Shown: in pieces, positions 52,486-62,172 of the stretch | Layout: every line of letters begins with the position of its first letter | How positions within the stretch are numbered: the stretch's first letter is position 1 | Source of the DNA: Campanula takesimana | Taxonomy: Eukaryota; Streptophyta; Magnoliopsida; Asterales; Campanulaceae | Length of the DNA: 64,000 nucleotides | NCBI GenBank assembly: GCA_026119855.1 | Contig: JAOWBW010001923.1 | Span: 1 to 64,000 of the forward strand | Reading direction: 5' to 3' | Translations under genes and position numbers: made by a program | Notes under the pieces: model-generated | The model's input: the letters and a program-made list of their open reading frames with translations, nothing else | The model's database searches: none | What the model was told of the DNA's origin: nothing

Positions 52486-55458
52486 TTAAACAAAAAGCCA
52501 CGGAAATTTCCTCTCGATCTCGTCACGAAGCTCCCACGTCGACTCCTCGATATTATGATTCCTCCAAAAAACTCGAACCAACGCGATTCTCTTGCTCCTC
52601 AACTCTTGGACTTTGGTATCTAAAATCCGAACCGGTCGTTCCTCATAAGACATATCGGGCTCAATATCCTCCAGTATCCTCGGTAACACGTGAGATGGGT
52701 CATGAACATACTTCCGAAGCATAGAAACGTGAAAGACGTTATGCAACCGGTCTAAGGATGACGGTAACGCAAGACGATACGCTAGAAGTCCAACCTTTCC
52801 CAAAATCTCAAACGGACCAATAAACCTCGGAGCCAATTTTCCTTTCTTCCCAAACCTACGAATACCTACCTTCGGAGATACTTTCAAGAACACCAAATCA
52901 CCGGTCTGAAAACTAAGGTCTCGCCTTCGGTTATCTACGTAGCTCTTATGTCGACTCTGGGCTGTCTTCAATCTATCCCGGATAACTTTAACTTTCTCAA
53001 CCGAATCCCGAAGCAAATCGATACCCACGATCCTCGCTTCACCAACCTCATCCCAACAAATAGGCGATCTACACTTTCTTCCATACAAGGCCTCAAACGG
53101 TGCCATCTCGATACTAGCCTGATAACTGTTGTTGTAAGAGAATTCCACTAACGGTAGGTGCGAATCCCAAGAATCAGAAAAGTCTATCGAACAAGCTCGC
53201 AACATATCCTCCAAAATCTGAATAGTCCTCTCGGATTGACCGTCGGTCTGAGGATGAAAAGCTGTACTGAATCGCAAATCTGTACCCAAAGCTTCCTGAA
53301 ACGCCTTCCAGAATCTAGAAGTAAACCTCGGGTTTCGATCTGACACAATGCTAACCGGAACCCCATGCAATCTCACAATCTCATCAATGTAAAGGGTCGC
53401 AAGCTTCTCCATCGAATATCTGATATCAATAGGCAATAAATGGGCACTCTTGGTCAATCTATCCACTATTACCCAAACACTGTCATACTTCCTACGGGTA
53501 CGAGGTAGTCCCGTAACGAAATCCATAGTCACATGATCCCATTTCCACTCGGGAATCTCTAACGGCTGAAGTAATCCCGCGGGTCTCTGATGCTCGGCTT
53601 TGACCTGCTGACACGTTAAACACTTCGAAACATACTCGGCTATTTCCCTTTTCATATTAATCCACCAAAATTGTTGCTTCAAATCCTGATACATCTTCGT
53701 ACTGCCCGGATGAATAGTATACCTCGATTTGTGACCCTCATCAAGAACTCTCTGTTTAATTCCATCAACATCCGGAACACACAATCTTCCACGGAAAGTC
53801 AAAACTCCACTCGAACTCGATGAAAAATCCTCGAAGTTCTTTTCCTTCAATTTACCCATTATTTTCACCAACTCGGGATCCTCTTTCTGAGCTTCCTTTA
53901 TTCTCTGAATTAGGGTCGGAGACACCCTAATATTCGCAAAAATAGCCCCATGTCTCGATTCACGAGGAGACCAATCTCGAACATCCTCAAGCATTTTCCA
54001 TTCCCGAACCATCATCGAAGCCACATAAGACTTTCTACTAATCGCATCGGCTACCACATTCGCCTTCCCCGGGTGATAAGAAATCGTGCAATCATAATCC
54101 TTCAACAATTCCATCCATCGGTGCTGTCTATTATTCAACTCTTTCTGGGAGAAAAGGTACTTCAAACTCTTGTGATCGGTAAAAATCTCAAACTTCGCTC
54201 CATAAAGATAGTGCTTCCATTTGTGCAACGCAAATACTATCGCAGCCAACTCCATATCATGAGTCGGGTAATTCTGTTCACTAGGGGTCAACTTCCTCGA
54301 AGCATAAGCAATTACTTTCCCATTCTGCATCAACACACAACCCAAACCCTCTTTCGAAGCATCACTGTAAATCACTAGGCCATCGCTCCCATTAGGTAAA
54401 GTCAAGATCGGTGCGGTAGTCAACCTCTTCTTCAATTCCTTGAAACTCTTGTTACATTTGTCGGTCCACACAAACGGGACATTCTTCCGGGTCAAATGAG
54501 TCATCGGAGTAGCAATCCTCGAAAACCCTTCAATAAATCTTCGGTAATAACCGGCTAAACCAAGAAAGCTTCTAATCTCTGTCACTGATTCGGGTCTCTT
54601 CCAATCCACTATAGCCTCTATCTTTGACGGATCCACCGAAATCCCGTCTTTCGAAATCACATGACCCAGAAATGACACCTTCTCGAGCCAAAATTCGCAT
54701 TTACTAAACTTCGCAAATAATTTCTCCCTCGCAAGAACGGATAAAACTGTCCTCAAATGTTGCTCGTGCTCCTCTCGAGATTTAGAGTAGACGAGTATAT
54801 CATCAATAAAGACCACCACGAACGAATCAAGATAAGGATGGAAAACTCGGTTCATCAAATCCATAAACACTGCAGGCGCGTTAGTCAACCCAAACGGCAT
54901 AACCAAGAACTCATAATGACCATACCGAGTGCGAAAAGCAGTCTTCGGAATATCCTCCGATCGAACCTTCAACTGATGGTACCCACTTCTCAAATCAAGT
55001 TTAGAGAAAACCACGGACCCTTGAAGCTGATCAAATAAATCATCGATGTGGGGTAGAGGATACTTGTTCTTCACCGTAACCTGATTCAATTTTCTGTAAT
55101 CGATGCACAATCTCAAGGAACCGTCTTTCTTCCGCACAAATAAAACCGGTGCTCCCCACGGGGAAACACTAGGGCGGATAAACCCTCGATCAAGCAATTC
55201 TTGCAACTGAACCTTTAATTCCTTCAACTCTGAGGGAGCTAACCTATAAGGTGCTTTCGAAATTGGAGCCGTACCCGGCAAAAGATCTATACAAAACTCA
55301 ATCTCACGATCGGGAGGCATATCATACTCGGTAGAGAAAACATCGGGAAATTCCCGGACTACCCGAACACTATCAAAACTAGGGGATTCCTTCCTAGTAT
55401 CAAGAACACTAGCCAAATACCCCTCACAACCACTATGCAATAATTTTCTCGCTTTCAT
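52486..55458 (-). CDS. RLG-5 pol: RT, RNase H, integrase, chromodomain
   Basis: 990-codon uninterrupted frame. RT about residues 65-260: WGAPVLFVRKKDGS, CIDYRKLNQVTVK, MPFGLTNAPAVF, FIDD at 217-220. RNase H from about 365: VIYSDASKEGLG, THDMELAAIVFAL, IFTDHKSLKYLFS, with D, E, D all present. Integrase HHCC (HKSRYTIHPG, CLTCQQVKAEH), then the core MDFVTGLP, VSIVSDRNPRFTS, PQTDGQSERTIQ (D, D, E). The GPY/F module LAPRFIGPFEILGKVG is followed near the C-terminus by a chromodomain-like ALVRVFWRN...EESTWELRDEI. The Met used is simply the first after the TGA; the true polyprotein would start upstream. Full Tekay length. Confidence 0.94.
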   Translation of the reverse strand: MKARKLLHSGCEGYLASVLDTRKESPSFDSVRVVREFPDVFSTEYDMPPDREIEFCIDLLPGTAPISKAPYRLAPSELKELKVQLQELLDRGFIRPSVSPWGAPVLFVRKKDGSLRLCIDYRKLNQVTVKNKYPLPHIDDLFDQLQGSVVFSKLDLRSGYHQLKVRSEDIPKTAFRTRYGHYEFLVMPFGLTNAPAVFMDLMNRVFHPYLDSFVVVFIDDILVYSKSREEHEQHLRTVLSVLAREKLFAKFSKCEFWLEKVSFLGHVISKDGISVDPSKIEAIVDWKRPESVTEIRSFLGLAGYYRRFIEGFSRIATPMTHLTRKNVPFVWTDKCNKSFKELKKRLTTAPILTLPNGSDGLVIYSDASKEGLGCVLMQNGKVIAYASRKLTPSEQNYPTHDMELAAIVFALHKWKHYLYGAKFEIFTDHKSLKYLFSQKELNNRQHRWMELLKDYDCTISYHPGKANVVADAISRKSYVASMMVREWKMLEDVRDWSPRESRHGAIFANIRVSPTLIQRIKEAQKEDPELVKIMGKLKEKNFEDFSSSSSGVLTFRGRLCVPDVDGIKQRVLDEGHKSRYTIHPGSTKMYQDLKQQFWWINMKREIAEYVSKCLTCQQVKAEHQRPAGLLQPLEIPEWKWDHVTMDFVTGLPRTRRKYDSVWVIVDRLTKSAHLLPIDIRYSMEKLATLYIDEIVRLHGVPVSIVSDRNPRFTSRFWKAFQEALGTDLRFSTAFHPQTDGQSERTIQILEDMLRACSIDFSDSWDSHLPLVEFSYNNSYQASIEMAPFEALYGRKCRSPICWDEVGEARIVGIDLLRDSVEKVKVIRDRLKTAQSRHKSYVDNRRRDLSFQTGDLVFLKVSPKVGIRRFGKKGKLAPRFIGPFEILGKVGLLAYRLALPSSLDRLHNVFHVSMLRKYVHDPSHVLPRILEDIEPDMSYEERPVRILDTKVQELRSKRIALVRVFWRNHNIEESTWELRDEIERKFPWLFV

Positions 55459-55479
55459 AAAAGAAATTAAGCGAACCTT

Positions 55480-56058
55480 TCAACTCAGAGGACTAGCCTC
55501 AAACACAAATTTAGGCACATCGGGAATAGAAAAAGTAACAGTTTTCTTACGGCAATCAACAGAAGCATGAAACTTTCTCAACCAATCCATACCCAAAATG
55601 ACATCAAAGTCTTGGATAGGAAGAACTACCAAATCCGCACAAAGGACTCGACCACAAATAACCACATCACAAGCACGAAAGACTCGATCGGAAATCAACC
55701 ATTCTCCTATAGGGGTCGACACCTCTAGCACGTACGGTAAAGACTCGAATGCAGCATTTAACAGAGAAGCAAATTGCACAGAAATGTATGAATGAGATGA
55801 TCCTGGATCTACTAACGCTCGTGCGCTCACATTAGACACAGAAACAATACCTCCAATAATCGAAGGATCATCGGTCGCTTGTTGTTGATTCATGGCAAAT
55901 ACTCTTCCTTGGACTTTGGGCTTTCCAGCGGCATCCCTTTTCTGACCCTGATTAGTACCAACTCCTGACCCGGATGCTTGTACTCTACCTCTCGGGCAAT
56001 CTTTTACAAAGTGACCCATTTGACCACAATTGTGCACCTTCATTGCTTCTTCCAACAA
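55480..56058 (-). CDS. RLG-5 second zinc knuckle and aspartic protease
   Basis: 192-codon frame overlapping the gag end in another frame. The second knuckle reads VHNCGQMGHFVKDC, lacking the first Cys present in RLG-3 (CLNCGQLGHFRKDC). The protease has RALVDPGSSHSYISVQF, a DPGS variant of the active site, and QDFDVILGMDWLRKFHASVD. It ends at TGA 55480-55482, which stands in frame with pol, so one nonsense change separates protease from RT. Confidence 0.88.
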   Translation of the reverse strand: MLEEAMKVHNCGQMGHFVKDCPRGRVQASGSGVGTNQGQKRDAAGKPKVQGRVFAMNQQQATDDPSIIGGIVSVSNVSARALVDPGSSHSYISVQFASLLNAAFESLPYVLEVSTPIGEWLISDRVFRACDVVICGRVLCADLVVLPIQDFDVILGMDWLRKFHASVDCRKKTVTFSIPDVPKFVFEASPLS

Positions 56059-56945
56059 CGGTCTTCAGAATGACCTTCCTTTTGACAATACGAACAAAGC
56101 CTCCTAATTTGGCTCCCTTGGTTCCCGGAAGTGGTACCCGGTTTCCTTGGGATCGGTTGCCCTCGGAACTGAGATTGTCCCCCAAAGTTACCTCGGTTAT
56201 CGGAACGGTGTTGTGGCTTGCTTTGCCCTCCTGGCTTGCTCGGGTTAGCTACCTCGGTCTTCCTTTTATGCTCCCCAATATCTTGCTCTATTAAGTAGGC
56301 TCGGTCCACCGCATCTTGGAAAGTCACAATCCGTTGAGCAATCAGTTGAGTACGGATGGAGGTCTTCAATCCCCGAATAAATCTCATAGCTTTTTGTTCC
56401 TCGGTCCTCACCAAATAGTCGCAATACCGGGCTAATTCTATGAACTTAGCCGAGTATTGTGCTATATACAACACACCTTGCTCTAGGTTGAGTAGCTCGA
56501 TCTCCTTTCGGTTTTGATCAACAACCGAAATGAAATGCTCCTTGAATTTGCGCACAAACAACTCCCACGCATACACCGTGTGAGTGTCATCCCAACTAGC
56601 TTTAACACCCTTCCACCAATGCTCGGCGGCTCCCACAAGCTTGTAAGCCGCAAACCGGACCTTGTCCTCATCCGAACACCCAAATACATCATAAATCTTC
56701 TCCATCGACTCAATCCACAACTCAGCCTTCCTTACATCGGGCTCCCCATTGAATTCAACCGGTTTCAACTTCAGAAATTGCTCCAATCCATAGCGGGGTG
56801 GAGCTTGTTCTACCCTCGGACCTTGATCATGTATGGCCTTCATGGCCGCCTCGAACATGCCTTGAAACATAGCACGTGCTTCTTCCCTTGTATCATTCTG
56901 ATTTGCATTAACGGTACTACCTTCACCACTCCTTCTACGAACCAT
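56040..56945 (-). CDS. RLG-5 gag
   Basis: About 300 codons, start chosen at MVRRRSGEG (56945; an in-frame Met is 9 nt upstream). The capsid core has QFLKLKPVEFNGEPDVRKAE, FAAYKLVGAAEHWWKGVK, FVRKFKEHFISVVDQ, LLNLEQGVLYIAQY and RFIRGLKTSIRTQL. A Gln/Gly/Arg-rich linker leads to a first zinc knuckle CSYCQKEGHSEDRC. The frame ends RCWKKQ-stop where RLG-3 continues to its second knuckle, because of a 1-nt change. It forms the particle and packages RNA. Confidence 0.9.
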   Translation of the reverse strand: MVRRRSGEGSTVNANQNDTREEARAMFQGMFEAAMKAIHDQGPRVEQAPPRYGLEQFLKLKPVEFNGEPDVRKAELWIESMEKIYDVFGCSDEDKVRFAAYKLVGAAEHWWKGVKASWDDTHTVYAWELFVRKFKEHFISVVDQNRKEIELLNLEQGVLYIAQYSAKFIELARYCDYLVRTEEQKAMRFIRGLKTSIRTQLIAQRIVTFQDAVDRAYLIEQDIGEHKRKTEVANPSKPGGQSKPQHRSDNRGNFGGQSQFRGQPIPRKPGTTSGNQGSQIRRLCSYCQKEGHSEDRCWKKQ

Positions 56946-57052
56946 TGTAAACAAGTACCTGTATAAAACATCAACCGTTAATCACTCCGCACACTACTAC
57001 CCACCTAGGTCATACTAATCCACCTAGACTTATACTTAGAGCTAATGCCATA

Positions 57053-57064
57053 GCTCTGATACCA
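57053..57064 (-). other. Primer-binding site of RLG-5
   Basis: TGGTATCAGAGC on the minus strand, two bases from the 5' LTR. Exact initiator tRNA-Met complement. Confidence 0.9.
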
Positions 57065-57066
57065 AC

Positions 57067-59167
57067 TTTCGCGACCCCGGACCCCGCGGGCCCGAGACCG
57101 CGATCTGGACGTCGACTCTAAAACCAAAACTGTGAAGTACCGAAGTTAAAAATTTCATTTGATACCAAAAGGTGATGATCCAAAGTTTTACAAAACCAAG
57201 TTTGATAAAAACCAATTACAACTATAATAAACTTCCACAAGTTTATGCCCGACAAAATACAAATATACAATTCTTAATGACGTCATGGATTGGTACAACT
57301 ATCCCAAAAGGTTACACATTTATACAATGTAAACCAACCTATAACAACCTTCCCCAAAAGAATGGATCCACACTCGACGTCCTCTTTCTCGTGATCAGCG
57401 AGACTAATCCTTAGCACCTGGGGGGGGTTAAGGAAAAACAAAGATAAAAGAAAAGGGGGTGAGATAAATCTCAATAAGTTACTAATGCAACTACATGACA
57501 TACTATGATGCAAGAAGCAATAATCAATAATAAATATCACATAGCACATAGCATTTATCACATAACAGATAGCAGCGGAAATAAACACATAACAAAGGAT
57601 ATAGCCAAGGTTTTCCAAACCGGAACATCCAAATAAATGATCGCTGCGCAGCTTCAATAATCAACAATCATCATCTTCATCATAGCATGAAAGCCGAAGA
57701 GAAAACCCCGGTACCGGAACCAATAACCAATGAAGTGTCACAAGGGACGGGAGACATGCCACAAAGTCATGCTCCAAGTAAAGCTAAAATGCACACAAAG
57801 GAGCTAGCTCTTCTCACATCCAAGGCCAATCTGGAGGAGGGTAATAATGGGGCAAAACAATGGTCAACATCACAATGGACTTGGCCGTGCCATCATAATG
57901 TTTCGCATCGCCCAAACACACACAAAATACCAGCTGGACTTTCAAATAACTGCTAAGTAATAAATACTAGCTTAAATAAACAACTTAAGGTTCCAAAGTA
58001 GGGAACCATACCAAGAAGTCACTAAGAAAGTGAAATGAACCAACAACACACAATTAAAGTGTTCCAACAATCTCAATTAACACTTAATTAATTTCCAACA
58101 CAAACTTAATCACAAAGGACCCAATTCTATCACTAGAGTGTACTACAATGTCCACTAAGGTCAACTAGAAGGAAACCCAAGATTTGGATCAAAACGCATT
58201 CTTCAACCACGCCAAATAACAAATGTAAACTTTCAGAGGACTGTGCGGCCGCCCAATGTTATTTGTGCGGTCGCCCAAAAAGGTCATCAAGCAAGAACAA
58301 AACCTTTCAGATAGATGTGCGGTCGCCCAGGCATTTTTGGGCGGTCGCCCAATCTTCTGGAATGCTGGAAATCGGGAAGAACAAAATGGGTTCTTCCATT
58401 TTCATACCAAAACACATTTCAACCAAAATCCAACCCTCTAACTAGCATACTAATGTACCAAAACAACTTATAAGTCCAAAAGACTCATACAACAACATTT
58501 AACAACCAAAATCAAGAATCAAACCCAACATTCATAAATCACCATTTTTTACCCAAAACTCAAATAAATTGCAAATAAATTGCAACCTCATTCAAACTTC
58601 AAATATAACAACAAAAGCATTATATGAACATGATATGAACATTTTAACATCAAAATGTGGGAAAAGTAACTTACTTGGATTTCTCAAAGTTGATGGATTT
58701 CAAATATTTTTGATCCTACGCGATCCTATCGACGATCTAAACACATTTCACGTTTTAAGAAATGAGAGATTATGAGAGGAAGATGAAGAAAATGAAGAGA
58801 GAAGTAAAGGAAGAAAACTTACCCAAAACCAAGAGAGAGGGAAAGAGATGGCTAGGAAATGGGATGGAGAGAGTGAGGGAGAAGGTGAGGGAGGTGAGGG
58901 GGAGTAGGGAAATTATTCAAAAACTTACACTTAGGCCCCCTCTCTCACACTACACACACATACTACTCCCTACTAACAATTAAGACCCAACAATACCACA
59001 TTAACCCAAATGACTCAATTAAAATGCTAGGCATAAATTATTATAACACATAAATTGCACACAAATTTTTTTAAATAAATAACAATTTAAATAAATAAAC
59101 AAGCAAATAAATGAATAAATAATTATTTATTACTAATAAAATAGAGTCCAGATTTCGGGTCATGACA
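57067..59167 (-). repeat. 5' LTR of RLG-5
   Basis: 2101 bp. The inner end reads TTTCGCGACC where the other copy has TGTCGCGACC, so the terminal CA on the coding strand is mutated to AA at 57068-57067. The outer end is GGGTCATGACA. The same GC words lie at 58242-58352, and the donor-like GTAAGTTACTT at 58674, 493 nt from the LTR start. Confidence 0.93.
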
Positions 59168-59172
59168 TGATG

Positions 59173-59205
59173 TGTGTGTGTATGTGTGTGTTATATGTGT
59201 ACTGC
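59173..59205 (+). repeat. RLG-4 LTR, remnant right of RLG-5
   Basis: TG-rich sequence following the TSD TGATG, continuing the microsatellite at 50174-50336 and ending GTGTACTGC at the RLC-E LTR. The rest of the RLG-4 LTR is outside the window or lost. Confidence 0.7.
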
Positions 59206-60782
59206 TGTTGGGTATGCTTATTATAAACCACTCCTATTACCTAGATTTGATTGATCCCATAACCTAATTTTATCTTTTGTGGACTTTAGGATATATTGTA
59301 AGAAGTGTTTAACTTCATTTTTAGAATAGTCCATTTTGATAGTATAGGCTTTAGATTGATAGGCTGAAAATTTTCTAAGTCTGGAATTTTAGTGGTCAAG
59401 ACCTTGACCGTGAATTCACTTGACCGTGGTAGACCACTTGACCGTGGAAGACCATTTGACCGTGAATCACTTGACCGGAAGTCAGTGATCGTGAAGCTTT
59501 GTGGCATATCTCGACAGGTCACTTTACCTCGACCGCAAGCCACTCGACCGTGAGGCCTTGACCGCAAATGAAGAAGTTGTCCAAGAACCCAAGTTTGTTC
59601 AAACTTAACCATGGTCAAACTATGGTTAGTTTAGAACGTTGCAGAACTTGGACCCCAAGTAATTCAAATTTGAATTCATCTTAGTGGGACCACCTCTTAT
59701 CTGCAAAAAGGACAAACTCAGATTGAGCTCCAATCAGAATTCAACAGCTCATTGTCCTTCAACTTGGAGCCCAAGTAAATCCAACAGCTATTTTCTCATT
59801 CAAGGCTATAAATAGCCCTTAAGTTCTTCATTGAAGCAAGCTGAGATTCTAAGAGAGAATTGCTGTTGAAATACTTGGTGATTGAAGATCATACTCAAGA
59901 TTTCCAGAATCCTTTGAATCTTCAAAGAACTCACCTTCAAACCTTCAAAGATCTCCAGCAACATTCAAGTCATCTCAAGCCTTGTAACACTTAAGATTCA
60001 TTAGGCTCTACAATCACTTAGATTTTAAAGAGATTCTGATTCTTATACACACACTCACCCCAATTGATCAATCACATAGATTGCGTCAAAAGGGATACAC
60101 TGGTCTAAGTCTAGGATTTATTCTTCATAGAAAGTAGGTGTTGATTCAAAGCTTCATCTCTGTAATCTGTACACTCAAGAATCAATATATACCTCCATTC
60201 AAAATCCAAGACTGACCATCTTGGTAAAGGACGTAGATCTTTTAACAGATCAAACCTTTCCAAATACTTGTGTCATTTTACTTTCTGCAAATTTACCTTC
60301 AAGTATTGTTCATCTTGTTCTTCACTTGTTCATATTAATCTTGTTTGTCTTTTAGTGTTTGATCTTTCAGATTTAAGAACGAATTATGAATTGTGTTTGT
60401 TTGTTCTCCACATTGCCTAAGTTAAAATCTGACTAACTTATATTTTGCCAAAAACTTCTAAGACAACAACTTTCAATCTCTCAACCATCTGACCGCAAAT
60501 CTCTGCCCGCACATCCTTGATCGCATCTTTCTTGACCGGATCTACCTGACCGTGAGAAAGAATTCTCTTAGAGATTTTCATCAAAACAACCTTACCTTAT
60601 TTCTATCGAAAATTTCCGCTGTGCATATTACATCTTGACCGCACGGTTTATTACTTGACCGCAAAATTCAAGATTGTAAGCACTTGGTTGAATTTTGAAA
60701 AAGGGTTGAAATTTTAAGTAGGCTATTCACCCCCCCCCCTCTAGCCTCCTTTCATACCCTTGTTGTGTTTTTGGGACCAACA
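59206..60782 (+). repeat. 5' LTR of RLC-E
   Basis: TGTTGGGTATGC...GGGACCAACA, 1577 bp, clearly homologous to the RLC-D LTR along its length. Eight GACCG words lie at 59413-59565 and five more at 60489-60660, flanking the anchor CCGCTGTGCAT at 60616. TATA box at 59806. C-run before CTCTAGCCTCC at 60730. Confidence 0.92.
59806..59815 (+). promoter_or_regulatory. TATA box of RLC-E LTR
   Basis: CTATAAATAG, 600 nt into the LTR. The same box with the same flanks (CATTCAAGG upstream) is at 44912 in RLC-D. Confidence 0.75.
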
Positions 60783-60784
60783 AG

Positions 60785-60796
60785 TGGTATCAGAGC
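60785..60796 (+). other. Primer-binding site of RLC-E
   Basis: TGGTATCAGAGC two bases after the LTR end; exact initiator tRNA-Met complement. Confidence 0.92.
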
Positions 60797-60853
60797 AAAC
60801 ACCTTTATAAAACTTCTGTTTTTCAAGCTTAACAGCTTGGGTGCCGATTCAAA

Positions 60854-61937
60854 ATGGCAAGTCAGAAAACTATGGCAACGGTTAACTTCACTCACGTTCC
60901 AGCGTTCGACGAAGATAATTTTGACGTATGGAAGCACAGCATTCTAACTCAGTTCTACTCCATGGATGAGCAACTTGGTGATTGTCTTACCATTGGACCA
61001 TACTTCCCAATAAAAGCTAATCCGGATCCAGAAACCAATGGTGCAAATCCGACTATCAAGAAACCAAAAGCTAAATGGACCGATGAAGAGAAAAGACTGG
61101 TTGGAATGGATGTGAAAGCAAAGAGCATACTTTTGAGTACCTTGAGTACGTCACAGCGTCGACAGATCATGGAATGTTCTACTGCAAAAGAACTTTGGGA
61201 TGCAATTGAAGATTACATCGAAGGAGACCAAGCTAGCAAGGAAAGCAAAAAGTTTGCAATCCAAAGAAGATTAAACAACTTTGCTAAGATCCCCGGTGAA
61301 TCACTAAGAGCCACTTATGATCGTTATTGTGAGATAGTGAATACTTATACAGCACTCGGAAAGAAGCTTACCAAGAAATAAATCAATGTTAATTTTCTTG
61401 CCGCTCTTGGTTCGCAATATCTACACAAAGGAAACACTCTTGAAGATACCAAGCTACTAGATAACATGTCTCTCAGAAGCCTCTATGCCAACCTCAAGGT
61501 CTTTGATATCAAGCTTAACAACATTGCTGAAATGGAAGGAAAAACAAAGAGCTTATCGTTGGTCGCTCAAAAGGAAGAAGTGATCGAGGAAGAAGATCCA
61601 AAAATCTCCACATCAGATTTACTTGATATGGATGATGATGATTTTGCTATGTTCGTGAAAAGATTCCAAAAGTTCAGAAAGACAGCAAGACCCGGATCAT
61701 CCAGCAAAGCTCCAGCAAGGTTTTCAAGGAGCAGCCCTTTAAATAAGAAAGAGAACTCCAACTTCTCCAAGAAGAAAGAGGATCTCGTTTGTTTTAATTG
61801 CAGAAAAACCGGTCATTTCGCATTAGAATGCCCAATTCCCAAGTATGAGTATATGAAGAAGAAAAGTAACTTCAATCCAAGATACTCAAAGCAAAAGGGG
61901 ATGGTTGCTGAAGAGGATACCACAAAAGAGTTAGCTA
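60854..61937 (+). pseudogene. RLC-E gag (one nonsense codon, truncated by RLG-6)
   Basis: Start MASQKTMATVNFTHVPAF, about 60 nt after the primer site, the usual copia spacing. The capsid has DEDNFDVWKHSILTQF, IMECSTAKELWDAIEDYI, KKFAIQRRLNNF and LRATYDRYCEIVNTY. A TAA at 61379 interrupts an otherwise continuous frame (KKLTKK-stop-INVNFLAALGSQY; Glu expected). It continues through DLLDMDDDDFAMFVKRF and the knuckle CFNCRKTGHFALEC (about 61792-61835) to KELA, where RLG-6 inserts. Compared with RLC-B, the coiled-coil part of gag lies beyond the insertion. Confidence 0.9.
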
Positions 61938-62162
61938 TGTAATGCCCATCCTTAATTTCGTTAAATATTTGACTTATTTGTTAAATTATTGATTTGCTTG
62001 TAAAATTCTTGACTAGCATAATTATATGCTATTTTATTTGAGTTAATTATTTAATTACTTTAGAAAATTAAGGTGGTTAAATGTCAAAGTTGAAAGTTTA
62101 GGGGCCTTTTTATCAAAGTTAGAACTTGAGGGTCCTAAGTGTAATTTCTCAAAACTTGCAAG

Positions 62163-62172
62163 TATATATAGT
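62163..62172 (+). promoter_or_regulatory. TATA-like box of RLG-6 LTR with downstream hairpin
   Basis: GTATATATAG at about 225 nt into the LTR, followed at once by GTTGCCTT...AAGGCAAC (62175-62198), an inverted repeat that could form a stem near the transcript start. Confidence 0.5.

Larger units (their letters stand above)
50337..59167 (-). mobile_element. RLG-5, nearly intact Tekay/Del-type chromovirus
   Basis: 8.8-kb element with LTRs 50337-52436 and 57067-59167, TSD TGATG (50332-50336 and 59168-59172), Met-type primer site and polypurine tract. On the minus strand: gag, zinc knuckle, protease, RT, RNase H, integrase, chromodomain. Only two clear lesions are visible: a frameshift at about 56050 between gag and the second knuckle, and a TGA at 55482-55480 that is in frame with the pol ORF starting 24 nt later. 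LTR copies look almost identical. The most recently active candidate in the window. Confidence 0.92.
59206..61937 (+). mobile_element. RLC-E, SIRE-type copia 5' end
   Basis: 5' LTR (59206-60782), Met-type primer site and gag, cut by RLG-6 at 61937/61938. The LTR starts within the RLG-4 TG repeat. Pol is to the right of the window, beyond RLG-6. GACCG(C/T) is the recurring word. Confidence 0.9.

Noticed and set aside
60783..60800. Possible tRNA gene at TGGTATCAGAGC (also at 42149-42160, 57053-57064)
   Set aside because: These are 12-nt primer-binding sites complementary to the tRNA 3' end, with no cloverleaf around them.
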